A stretch of DNA of 37,735 nt, taken from contig JAATGL010000088.1 in the NCBI GenBank assembly GCA_015654705.1, forward strand, positions 1 to 37,735, given 5' to 3'. Position numbers and translations under genes: made by a program. Below, piece after piece: positions 7,340 to 15,269 of this stretch. Every line of letters begins with the position of its first letter. Position 1 is the stretch's first letter. The DNA comes from Alphaproteobacteria bacterium. Lineage in GTDB: Bacteria > Pseudomonadota > Alphaproteobacteria > Micropepsales > Micropepsaceae. Below the pieces are notes generated by a model that was not told where the DNA came from, did no database searches, and saw nothing but the letters and a program-made list of their open reading frames with translations.

Positions 7340-8026
7340 ATGGGTTGGACGCAAGACAGACTGGAAATCCTGCTGCGCGGGCAGGCCGACGGATTGAGCG
7401 GGGTGCAGATCGCGGCCGTCCTGGGCGGAGTTTCCCGCCAGGCGGTAATCGCCAAGCTCAACCGGCTCGGCCTGTCGCCGCAGGGCGGCCGCGGAAATGG
7501 GTTGGCGAAGGCTAAAGCCAATCCCGTGCCGAGCGCGGCGCTCGGCTTTCGCTCGACCTTCGGGCCGCGCGACCGCGCCCTGTTCAGCCCCGATGAGGAT
7601 CGCGCGATCGTGCAGGCGATCGCCGCCGGCGTGGCGTTCCGCGATATCGCCAGGCGCATCGGGCGCCAGCCGGGCGAGACCATGACGCGGATCGAGGCGC
7701 TGCGCCGCAAAGGTCTGATCCAGAGGCCCGCCAAATCGGGCCTATCCCAACAGCGCCTATGGCAGATACGGCAACAATCTCGGCTGGCGGCACCCGACAA
7801 GCCGCGGCCGCAGTTTCGCGACGGCGACGCGCCGGCGGCGGCGCAGGCTCCGGAAGGCCGGCCGATCACGATGTGCAATGTGCGCGACGGGCAATGCCGT
7901 TGGCCGATCGGCGATGTCGGCACGCCCGGCTTCCATCTCTGCGGCCAGGATGCGGCCGGATCCTACTGCGCCTATCACGCCGGACGCGCCGTGCAGCGCG
8001 TGCCGCCGGCCGAGGTCGTGGCGTGA
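7340..8026 (+). CDS. GcrA-like cell-cycle regulator with an additional internal HTH/SANT-like segment
   Basis: N-terminus MGWTQDRLEILLRGQADGLSGVQIAAVLGGVSRQAVIAKLNRLGLS and C-terminus CRWPIGDVGTPGFHLCGQDAAGSYCAYHAGRAVQ match GcrA; middle FSPDEDRAIVQAIAAGVAFRDIARRIGRQPGETMTRIEALRRKGLI is extra. Confidence 0.85.
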   Translation: MGWTQDRLEILLRGQADGLSGVQIAAVLGGVSRQAVIAKLNRLGLSPQGGRGNGLAKAKANPVPSAALGFRSTFGPRDRALFSPDEDRAIVQAIAAGVAFRDIARRIGRQPGETMTRIEALRRKGLIQRPAKSGLSQQRLWQIRQQSRLAAPDKPRPQFRDGDAPAAAQAPEGRPITMCNVRDGQCRWPIGDVGTPGFHLCGQDAAGSYCAYHAGRAVQRVPPAEVVA

Positions 8027-8220
8027 GAGGCGTGCGCGCCCATCCCGAGAGGTTCTACACGACCATCAAGGACGTGACGCGCGCCTATGGCCACGCGCTG
8101 GAGCGCTACACCAGCGCCATGCGCTTCGGCGAGGTCGACAAGGCCGACGAAGCGCTGGCCCGCATGCAGGAAATCGAGAACGGCGTAACGCTCATCGTGC
8201 GGCCGGAGGCGCGGATATGA
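8023..8220 (+). CDS. hypothetical protein (65 aa, GTG start)
   Basis: VRGVRAHPERFYTTIKDVTRAYGHALERYTSAMRFGEVDKADEALARMQEIENGVTLIVRPEARI; GTGA and ATGA overlaps on both sides. Confidence 0.65.
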   Translation: MRGVRAHPERFYTTIKDVTRAYGHALERYTSAMRFGEVDKADEALARMQEIENGVTLIVRPEARI

Positions 8221-9452
8221 ATGGCCGCGCCTATTACAACGAGTTCGACCCTTTCGCCGCCGACTGGCTCGAAGAACTCATCCGCGCCGGTCTCATTGCA
8301 CCGGGCGAAGTCGACAGGCGCAGCATCGTCGACGTCCTGGCCAGCGACCTGCGCGGATTTGTTCAATGCCACTTTTATGCCGGCATTGGACTCTGGAGCC
8401 TCGCCTTCCGCCTCGCCGGAATCCGCGACGACGAGCCCGCCTGGAGCATGTCCTGTCCCTGTCCGCCGTTCAGCGTCGCCGGCAGGAAGAAATTCTGCCC
8501 AGAGTGCCAGGGCGGCGACCTTATCGCGTGCCCTCGGCGAACTGGCTTCTTCCTATGCTGCGGATGCGGCCATGCATGGCTGGCCGATCCGCGACATCTC
8601 TGGCCGGAATCATGGCGCCTTATTCGAGACGCCAGACCCGATTGTCCAATCTATGGAGAACAGGTTGCGAGCCCGGATGGCCGCCTATGGCTCTCCGGTG
8701 TTCGCGCTTCGCTGGACCTCATGGCCTATGATGTATGGGCCGCCGATCTCTGCTCTGCGGGCGTCGGAAAAGACCATGTCCGGCAGCGTCTCGGCTGGGT
8801 GGCCTACCCCGATGGCTGGCTCACCGGGAACAGAGGATTACAACCCGGCCTGCAACACGGATTCATCGCGCAGGACGGAAGTTCTGCTCACAGGCTGGAA
8901 CACGCCGCGAGCAACCGACGGCAGCAACGGCGGTCCGCGCCAAGCAAACGGAGCATTGTCAGCGGATGCGGCGTTGGCCGGATGGATATCGCCGCAGATG
9001 GGCGATGCGATGCGCGGCGGCCAAGCGAAGCGATATCTGCACAGCAACCATGCAGTTCGGTTGAACGATCAGGTGATGATCCTGTCGCCATGGGCGGCGC
9101 CGACGACGCGGGACTGGAAGGACGGCGCCTCGTCTCTGGACAACACGCCGATCAATTCTCTGCTAGGGCATCAAGTGTCGCTATCCCGTGCAGCGACGGA
9201 AAATGGCGACGCGTCCCAGCCAACGCGCAAGGAGAGCCTGAATCCGCTCTTTTCCCTCTGGTTGATGGTCGGACCTTTCGCAATCGCGTGGGGATGCTGC
9301 GCGGAAGCGGTAACGCGATCGACCCGTTCGTCTGGGCGGAATTCATCCAGGCCTTCAGAGAAGGCCGCGCCATGAGCCCGATGGAATATCCGCTCTGGGC
9401 GGAGGACACAGCGATTTCAACCGATGTCGAGGGGAGAACAGCCGAACTATGA
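8217..9452 (+). CDS. phage DNA (cytosine-5) methyltransferase with a zinc-ribbon-like insertion
   Basis: HFYAGIGLWSLAFRLAGI (SAM motif), SCPCPPFS (PC motif), GEQVAS (ENV-like), DHVRQRLGWVA (QRxRW-like), RGSGNAIDPFV (motif X). ATGA overlaps with the genes on both sides. Confidence 0.85.
   Translation: MNGRAYYNEFDPFAADWLEELIRAGLIAPGEVDRRSIVDVLASDLRGFVQCHFYAGIGLWSLAFRLAGIRDDEPAWSMSCPCPPFSVAGRKKFCPECQGGDLIACPRRTGFFLCCGCGHAWLADPRHLWPESWRLIRDARPDCPIYGEQVASPDGRLWLSGVRASLDLMAYDVWAADLCSAGVGKDHVRQRLGWVAYPDGWLTGNRGLQPGLQHGFIAQDGSSAHRLEHAASNRRQQRRSAPSKRSIVSGCGVGRMDIAADGRCDARRPSEAISAQQPCSSVERSGDDPVAMGGADDAGLEGRRLVSGQHADQFSARASSVAIPCSDGKWRRVPANAQGEPESALFPLVDGRTFRNRVGMLRGSGNAIDPFVWAEFIQAFREGRAMSPMEYPLWAEDTAISTDVEGRTAEL
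8572..9375 (+). CDS. candidate overprinted ORF in the +1 frame of the methyltransferase gene
   Basis: ENRLRARMAAYGSPVFALRWTSW...GPPISALRASEKTMSGSVSAGWPTPMAGSPGTEDYNPACNTDSSRRTEVLLTGWNTPRATDGSNGG...SPWAAPTTRDWKDGASSLDNTPINSLLGHQVSLS...SLNPLFSLWLM; open to 9375 and protein-like. Translation unproven. Confidence 0.4.
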   Translation: MHGWPIRDISGRNHGALFETPDPIVQSMENRLRARMAAYGSPVFALRWTSWPMMYGPPISALRASEKTMSGSVSAGWPTPMAGSPGTEDYNPACNTDSSRRTEVLLTGWNTPRATDGSNGGPRQANGALSADAALAGWISPQMGDAMRGGQAKRYLHSNHAVRLNDQVMILSPWAAPTTRDWKDGASSLDNTPINSLLGHQVSLSRAATENGDASQPTRKESLNPLFSLWLMVGPFAIAWGCCAEAVTRSTRSSGRNSSRPSEKAAP

Positions 9453-11164
9453 CCGGACCAAGAACCGAAGCCGCGGACCGGCTGCATGCGATGAAGTACC
9501 GCGCGCCGGGCGAGGATTTCCGCGAGGCGATGAACCGGGTGGCCTGCGGGCTCAAGGACAGCGACGCGCATTTCCATGCGCTGCGCGAGATCCTGCTGGA
9601 CCAGCGCTTCCTGCCCGGCGGCCGCATCCAGCTCTCCATCGGCTCGCAATACGCCACCACGGCCTACAATTGCTTCGTCAGCGGCACCTTCGCCGATTCC
9701 ATGGTGACGGGGCATGGCAACATCATGCAGCGCCAGACGGAAGCCGTGGCGACGCTGCGGCTGGGCCGCGGGATCGGCTTCGATTTCTCGACGCTGCGGC
9801 CGCATGGCGATCCGATCAATGAGCTTGGCACCTTCACGGAAGGGCCGATCAGCTTCATGCACGGCTTCGACGCCTACAGCGCCTGCATCGCCGGCGCCGG
9901 GCTGCGCCGCGGCGCGATGATGGCGGTGCTGCGGATCGACCATCCGGATATCGAACTTTTCGTGCGCGCCAAGCAGAACCGCGACAAGCTCACCCGGTTC
10001 AACATCTCCATCGCCGTGACCGACGAATTCATGGAAGCGGTGGCGCGCGACAGGCCGTTCGCCCTGCGCTTCGGCGGCCGCAAGCGGCGCGACATCTCCG
10101 CCGTCGATCTGTGGGAAAAAATCATGCGCTCGACGCATGACTGGGCCGAACCGGGTGTGATCTTCATCGACCGCATCAACGAGATGAACAATCTTTGGTA
10201 TTGCGAGACGATCGCCGCCTGCAATCCCTGTTCCGAGCAATCGCTGCCACCCTACGGCGCCTGCCTGCTCGGCTCGTTCAACCTGGTGCGCTATCTGGTT
10301 CGGACTGCAGGCGAAGTACACGACGGCACCGCGATCTGGTATTTCGATTGGGATCAATTCCGGGCAGATATCCCGATCATCGTGCGCGCGATTGACAATG
10401 TGGTCGACCGCGCGCGCTATCCGCTGCCGCAACAGAAGGCGGAGGCGCTGAGCAAGCGGCGCATGGGGCTCGGCATCACGGGCCTTGCCAATGCCTGCGA
10501 GGCGCAAGGACATTCCTACGGTTCGCTCGGCTTCCTGAGGCTGGAGGAACGCATTCTGGCGATGCTGCGCGACGAGGCCTATCGCGCCAGCGCGCAGCTG
10601 GCGGCGGAGAAGGGCGCCTTTACCCTCTATGACGACGAGAAATACCTGCAGGGCCGCTACGTCACGGCGCTGCCGGACGATGTGAAGGCGCTGATCCGGA
10701 AGCACGGCATCCGCAACTCGCACCTCACCTCGATCGCGCCGACGGGAACGATCTCGATGTGCGCCGACAATGTCAGCGGCGGCATCGAGCCGGTGTTCTC
10801 CCATGCGATGGAGCGGCCGATCACGACGCCGGCCGGCGTGGTGATGGAGCGCATCGAGGATTACGGCGCCGCGTTCCTCGGCGTGCGCGGCCGCCTGGCG
10901 CATGAGGTCGGGGTGGACGATCACGTCGACGTGCTGTGCAGCGCGCAGAAATACATCGATTCCGCGATCTCCAAGACCATCAACATGGACGAGAAGGTCA
11001 CGCCGTTCGACGCCTTCAAGGCGATCTACACGAAGGTCTGGGAGCGCGGCGGCAAGGGCTGCTCCACCTTCAACGCCAGCGGCAAGCGCACGGCCCTGCT
11101 GGTCGCCGACGACGGCGGCGCCTGCGCCATCGACCCGGCCAGCGGACGGAGGGAATGCGCGTAA
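9449..11164 (+). CDS. ribonucleoside-diphosphate reductase, probably class II (B12-dependent, NrdJ-like)
   Basis: LDQRFLPGGRIQ, YNCFVSGTFADSM, NPCSEQSLPPYGACLLGSFNL, APTGTISM, GKGCSTFNASGKR; no separate small-subunit gene in the window. Confidence 0.88.
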   Translation: MTGPRTEAADRLHAMKYRAPGEDFREAMNRVACGLKDSDAHFHALREILLDQRFLPGGRIQLSIGSQYATTAYNCFVSGTFADSMVTGHGNIMQRQTEAVATLRLGRGIGFDFSTLRPHGDPINELGTFTEGPISFMHGFDAYSACIAGAGLRRGAMMAVLRIDHPDIELFVRAKQNRDKLTRFNISIAVTDEFMEAVARDRPFALRFGGRKRRDISAVDLWEKIMRSTHDWAEPGVIFIDRINEMNNLWYCETIAACNPCSEQSLPPYGACLLGSFNLVRYLVRTAGEVHDGTAIWYFDWDQFRADIPIIVRAIDNVVDRARYPLPQQKAEALSKRRMGLGITGLANACEAQGHSYGSLGFLRLEERILAMLRDEAYRASAQLAAEKGAFTLYDDEKYLQGRYVTALPDDVKALIRKHGIRNSHLTSIAPTGTISMCADNVSGGIEPVFSHAMERPITTPAGVVMERIEDYGAAFLGVRGRLAHEVGVDDHVDVLCSAQKYIDSAISKTINMDEKVTPFDAFKAIYTKVWERGGKGCSTFNASGKRTALLVADDGGACAIDPASGRRECA

Positions 11165-13747
11165 ATGGTGCCGGGGGGGCGCATCGATCAGCCGTCTGAG
11201 AGCGGCGCCGATCCGTATCTGGAATTCCTCAAGGGGAAGATGAAGCTGGCCGGCGACAGCGGCTTTGTCATCGATCCCGCGGAAATCCATCCCTGGTGCC
11301 GCCCGCATGTGCGCGCGCTGATTCCATGGATGATCCGCGGCGGCCGCCGCGCGCTGTTCGCGGCGTTCGGGCTGCACAAGACCTCGGCGCAGCTGGAAGC
11401 GCTGCGGCTGATCAGGAAGCACCAGGGAGGCCATGCGCTGAACGTGATCCCCTTGGGCGTGCGCGCCGATTTCCGGCGCGAGGCCGCCAATCTTGATCTG
11501 ACGGTGAAGTTCATCCGTTCGCCGGCGGAGATTGACCCTGCGGTCGACGTGCACCTGACCAATTACGAGACGGTGCGCGACGGCAAACTCGATCCGAACC
11601 TGTTCACTGCCGTCAGTCTGGACGAGGCGTCCGTGCTGCGCAGCTACGGCAGCAAGACCTATCAGGAATTCCTGCCGCTGTTCGACAAGGTGCGGTTCCG
11701 GTTCGTGGCGACCGCGACGCCGAGCCCGAACCGCTACAAGGAACTGATCCACTATGCCGGCTTCCTCGGCATCATGGACACCGGGCAGGCGCTGACGCGG
11801 TTTTTCCAGCGCAACAGCGAGAAGGCCAACGAGCTGACGCTCTATCCCCACAAGGAAGACGAATTCTGGTGCTGGATGCACTCGTGGGCGCTCTTCATCC
11901 AGAAGCCAAGCGACCTCGGCTTTTCCGACGAAGGCTACATCCTGCCGCCGCTCAAGGTGAGATGGCACGAGGTCCAGACCGACCATGCTGCCGCCGGCAC
12001 CGATCGCGACGGCCAGGGCCTGATGTTCCGCAACACGGCACTCGGCGTCACCTCGGCGGCTGCGGAGAAGCGCGACAGCCTCGGCGCGCGCATCGCCAAG
12101 ATGACCGAGATCATCGCCGCCGATCCGGAACCGCACAGGCTGCTCTGGCACGACCTAGAATCCGAACGCCACGCCATCGAAAAGTCGGTGCCTGGCGTGC
12201 GCTGCATCTTCGGATCGCAGGACATCGACATCAACGAGCGCCATGTGGTCGATTTCCAGGACGGCAAGTTCCGCCATCTGGCGACCAAGCCCGAGATGTC
12301 CGGCAGCGGCTGCAATTTCCAGCGCCATTGCCACAAGGCGATCTTCCTGGGCATCGGCTTCAAGTTCAACGATTTCATCCAGGCGGTCTACCGCATCCAG
12401 CGCTTCGGCCAGACGCTGGAATGCGAGATCGACATCATCTATTCCGAGGCCGAACGCGATGTGCGGCGCAGCCTTGAGGACAAGTGGGCGCAGGACGATG
12501 CGCTGCGCCAGCGCATGTCTGAGATCATCCGTCGCTACGGGCTCGACCAGTTGCCGATCGCGGAAATTCTCAAACGCAGCATCGGTATCGAACGGCTCGA
12601 AGCGCGCGGCGAGAATTTCTGCGTCGTCAACAATGATTGCGTCGACGAGGCGCGCCGGCAGGCGGACGAATCAGTTGACCAGATCGTGACCTCGATCCCC
12701 TTCGCCAACCACTACGAATACACCGCCAGCTACAACGATTTCGGCCACACCGACGACAACGCCCATTTCTGGGCGCAGATGGATCACCTGACGCCGCAAC
12801 TGCTGCGCATCCTCAAGCCAGGGCGGCTCGCCTGCATCCACGTCAAGGATCGGATCCTGTTCGGCAGTGTCACCGGCGCCGGCGTGCCGACGGTGAGCCC
12901 GTTCCATGCCGAGGCGATCTTCCATTATCGCCGCCATGGCTTCGCCTATATGGGGATGATCCACATCAACACCGATGTTGTCCGGGAGAACAACCAGACT
13001 TACCGCCTCGGCTATGACGAGATGTGCAAGGACAGCACCAAGATGGGCGTCGGCTGCCCGGAATATGTGCTGCTGATGCGCAAGCCGCAGAGCGACCGCT
13101 CGCGCAACTATGCCGATTTGCCTGTGACAAAGTGGAACGAGATGGATAACGGGGCGCCGCCGGATGGCGTGGACCGATACAGCCTCGCGCGCTGGCAGGT
13201 CGACGCGCATGCGTTCTGGCGCTCCAGCGGCGATCGCCTGCTGACGGCCGACGAGCTGGCGCAGATGAAGCCCAACGCGCTGGTGAAGGCCTTCACCGAG
13301 CGGAGTTTGAAGACGGTCTACGACTATCACGAGCACTATCGCATCGGCGAGCAGATCGAGGCGCGCCGGCCGGGCGCGCTGCCGCGCATCTTCATGGCGC
13401 TGGCGCCTGGAGCACACGATCCGGAGACCTGGCACGACGTCAACCGGATGCGCACGCTGAACGGCGCGCAGGCGGCGGCAGGGCGCGAACAGCATGTCTG
13501 CCCGTTCCAGCTCGACATCGTCGAGCGGCTGATCGCGCGCTACAGCAACAAGGGAGACCTAATCTACGATCCGTTCGGCGGCATCATGAGCGTGCCCTAT
13601 TGCGCCATCTTGGCGGGTCGGCGCGGCTATGCCAGTGAGTTGCACACGCCGTATTTCCATGACGGCGTGCGCTATCTGGAGCAGGCCGAGCGCAAGATGG
13701 CGGTTCCGTCGCTGTTCGCGATGCTCGATTCGGAGCATGCGGCGTGA
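11165..13747 (+). CDS. fusion protein: SNF2-like helicase plus DNA methyltransferase
   Basis: Helicase motifs FGLHKTSAQLE, LDEAS, VATATPSPNRY, QAVYRIQRFGQT; methyltransferase DQIVTSIPFANHYEYTASYNDFGHTDDNAHFW and DPFGGIMSVPYCAILAGRRGYASEL. Confidence 0.85.
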   Translation: MVPGGRIDQPSESGADPYLEFLKGKMKLAGDSGFVIDPAEIHPWCRPHVRALIPWMIRGGRRALFAAFGLHKTSAQLEALRLIRKHQGGHALNVIPLGVRADFRREAANLDLTVKFIRSPAEIDPAVDVHLTNYETVRDGKLDPNLFTAVSLDEASVLRSYGSKTYQEFLPLFDKVRFRFVATATPSPNRYKELIHYAGFLGIMDTGQALTRFFQRNSEKANELTLYPHKEDEFWCWMHSWALFIQKPSDLGFSDEGYILPPLKVRWHEVQTDHAAAGTDRDGQGLMFRNTALGVTSAAAEKRDSLGARIAKMTEIIAADPEPHRLLWHDLESERHAIEKSVPGVRCIFGSQDIDINERHVVDFQDGKFRHLATKPEMSGSGCNFQRHCHKAIFLGIGFKFNDFIQAVYRIQRFGQTLECEIDIIYSEAERDVRRSLEDKWAQDDALRQRMSEIIRRYGLDQLPIAEILKRSIGIERLEARGENFCVVNNDCVDEARRQADESVDQIVTSIPFANHYEYTASYNDFGHTDDNAHFWAQMDHLTPQLLRILKPGRLACIHVKDRILFGSVTGAGVPTVSPFHAEAIFHYRRHGFAYMGMIHINTDVVRENNQTYRLGYDEMCKDSTKMGVGCPEYVLLMRKPQSDRSRNYADLPVTKWNEMDNGAPPDGVDRYSLARWQVDAHAFWRSSGDRLLTADELAQMKPNALVKAFTERSLKTVYDYHEHYRIGEQIEARRPGALPRIFMALAPGAHDPETWHDVNRMRTLNGAQAAAGREQHVCPFQLDIVERLIARYSNKGDLIYDPFGGIMSVPYCAILAGRRGYASELHTPYFHDGVRYLEQAERKMAVPSLFAMLDSEHAA

Positions 13748-14247
13748 GCACGATTGATGGACGATCGCGCCTGACCCATTTTCCGATTTCGCTTGGCGAA
13801 GCGAACGCGTTCGTAGTGCGCCATCACCGGCACCATGGGCGCACCACTGGCCATAAGTTTTCGCTCTGCGCTGTTTTCGATGGCGACGTCATCGGCGTTG
13901 CCATCGTCGGCCGTCCAGTGTCGCGCGTGCGCGATGACGGCCTGACGTTGGAGGTGACACGCCTGTGCACGGACCAGGTCGCGCGCATCGTCACATCCAG
14001 GCGCGGCACGCAGCATTCTCTGGGTGTTTGTTCCTTCCTGTATGGAGCCTCGCTGCGTGCCGCGTTGGCGCTCGGATATAAGAGGCTCGGCACATATATC
14101 CTCGCCAGCGAGAGTGGTGTTTCGCTGAAGGCTGCCAATTGGCGCGTGATCGGTGAAGTCCGAGGGCGATCCTGGTCCTGCAAATCGCGGCCGCGCATCG
14201 ATAGCCATCCGCTGCTGGATAAGCTGCTGATCGAGGCGCCGGTATGA
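13744..14247 (+). CDS. XF1762-like / GNAT-fold protein (GTG start)
   Basis: ANAFVVRHHRHHGRTTGHKFSLCAVFDGDVIGVAIVGRPVSRVRDDGLTLEVTRLCTD...CSFLYGASLRAALALGYKRLGTYILASESGVSLKAANWRVIGEV. Confidence 0.75.
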   Translation: MSTIDGRSRLTHFPISLGEANAFVVRHHRHHGRTTGHKFSLCAVFDGDVIGVAIVGRPVSRVRDDGLTLEVTRLCTDQVARIVTSRRGTQHSLGVCSFLYGASLRAALALGYKRLGTYILASESGVSLKAANWRVIGEVRGRSWSCKSRPRIDSHPLLDKLLIEAPV

Positions 14248-15269
14248 GCGCGCCGCTTCCCGCCGACGTCGATCTCTCCGGCATGGAGCATATGCCGCTG
14301 TTCGATGCGCGGCTGATGCGCTCGCGGGCGTGGCTGACGGCGAAGAACTGGCGCGGTGAGGGGCCCGGTCTGGCCTTCGTGCTGATCAACCTGTGGTGCG
14401 CCGCGTTCCGCGCGGTGCCGGCCGGCTCGCTGGAAGACGATGACGACGTGCTGTCCGACCTGGCGCGCTGCGACATCGCCCATTGGCGCACGATGAAGGC
14501 GCAGGCGCTGGCCGGCTGGTTTCGCGGCGGCGGCCGCGTGCATCATCCGGTGATCGGCGAGATCGCGCTGGGGCTGTGGCTGGCGCGGCTCAACAAGCGT
14601 TACGAGAACACGGTGCTGTCGTGGCGCGCGGCCTGCAAACGCGCGGCGGACAAGGGGATCGAGCCGCCTTTGGCGCCCGGCCGGTTCGAGGAATGGCTGG
14701 CGCGCGTTTATCCACAGACGGCCAATTTCCTGCGACACGCGCATCCGCAGGGTGGTTCGCAGGCGCCTGTCCAAGACCCACACGGTGCTGATGTCATGAT
14801 GACAGACGGATCGGACGGGACCATCCGTCATACCGACACGGATGAAAATCACTGTGACAAAAGACCTAAGCGAAGGGAAGGTAATATCTCCCCCCTAAAT
14901 CCCCCCGCCGTGCCGGACCCGGGCGGTGGCGAAACGGGCTTTGGAAAGGGAAAAAGCAGCAAAAGTGCCGGCAAACTCTGGTACGGCGCCGAATTGGCGC
15001 GGCTGCGGGCCAGCTTCGCCCAGATGGTGCCGACGATGATCTCGCATTTCCAGAAACCCATGGTTTCCGGTGAATTCGCCTTCGTCGTGGCGATGAAGGG
15101 ATCGTGGCTCGATCCGGGCGGGCGCTGCATCGTGATGCCCAGCAAGCGGCGCGCCGATGCGCTTCTGGCCGATCACGGTGTCTGGATCAGGGCCTGCTGG
15201 CCGGACCTGGCAATCCGCCACGCGACGGTTGACGAGTTGAGGGCGTTCAAGGCGAGGAACGAGATATGA
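14244..15269 (+). CDS. DUF1376-like putative replication protein
   Basis: MPLFDARLMRSRAWLTAKNWRGEGPGLAFVLINLWCAAFRAVPAGSLEDDDDVLSDLARC...; long low-complexity linker, then a second C-terminal domain. Confidence 0.7.
   Translation: MSAPLPADVDLSGMEHMPLFDARLMRSRAWLTAKNWRGEGPGLAFVLINLWCAAFRAVPAGSLEDDDDVLSDLARCDIAHWRTMKAQALAGWFRGGGRVHHPVIGEIALGLWLARLNKRYENTVLSWRAACKRAADKGIEPPLAPGRFEEWLARVYPQTANFLRHAHPQGGSQAPVQDPHGADVMMTDGSDGTIRHTDTDENHCDKRPKRREGNISPLNPPAVPDPGGGETGFGKGKSSKSAGKLWYGAELARLRASFAQMVPTMISHFQKPMVSGEFAFVVAMKGSWLDPGGRCIVMPSKRRADALLADHGVWIRACWPDLAIRHATVDELRAFKARNEI
14708..14716 (+). promoter_or_regulatory. consensus DnaA box TTATCCACA inside the putative replication gene
   Basis: Exact match to TTATCCACA. 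Confidence 0.5.

Noticed and set aside
8221-8571. Upstream part of the +1 frame in the methyltransferase gene
   Set aside because: Open but no family-like motifs; the candidate overprinted ORF is limited to 8572-9375.
9152-12151. 999-aa minus-strand ORF across the RNR and helicase-MTase genes
   Set aside because: Arg/Ala/His-rich shadow ORF opposite genes with clear family motifs; typical artefact in GC-rich DNA.
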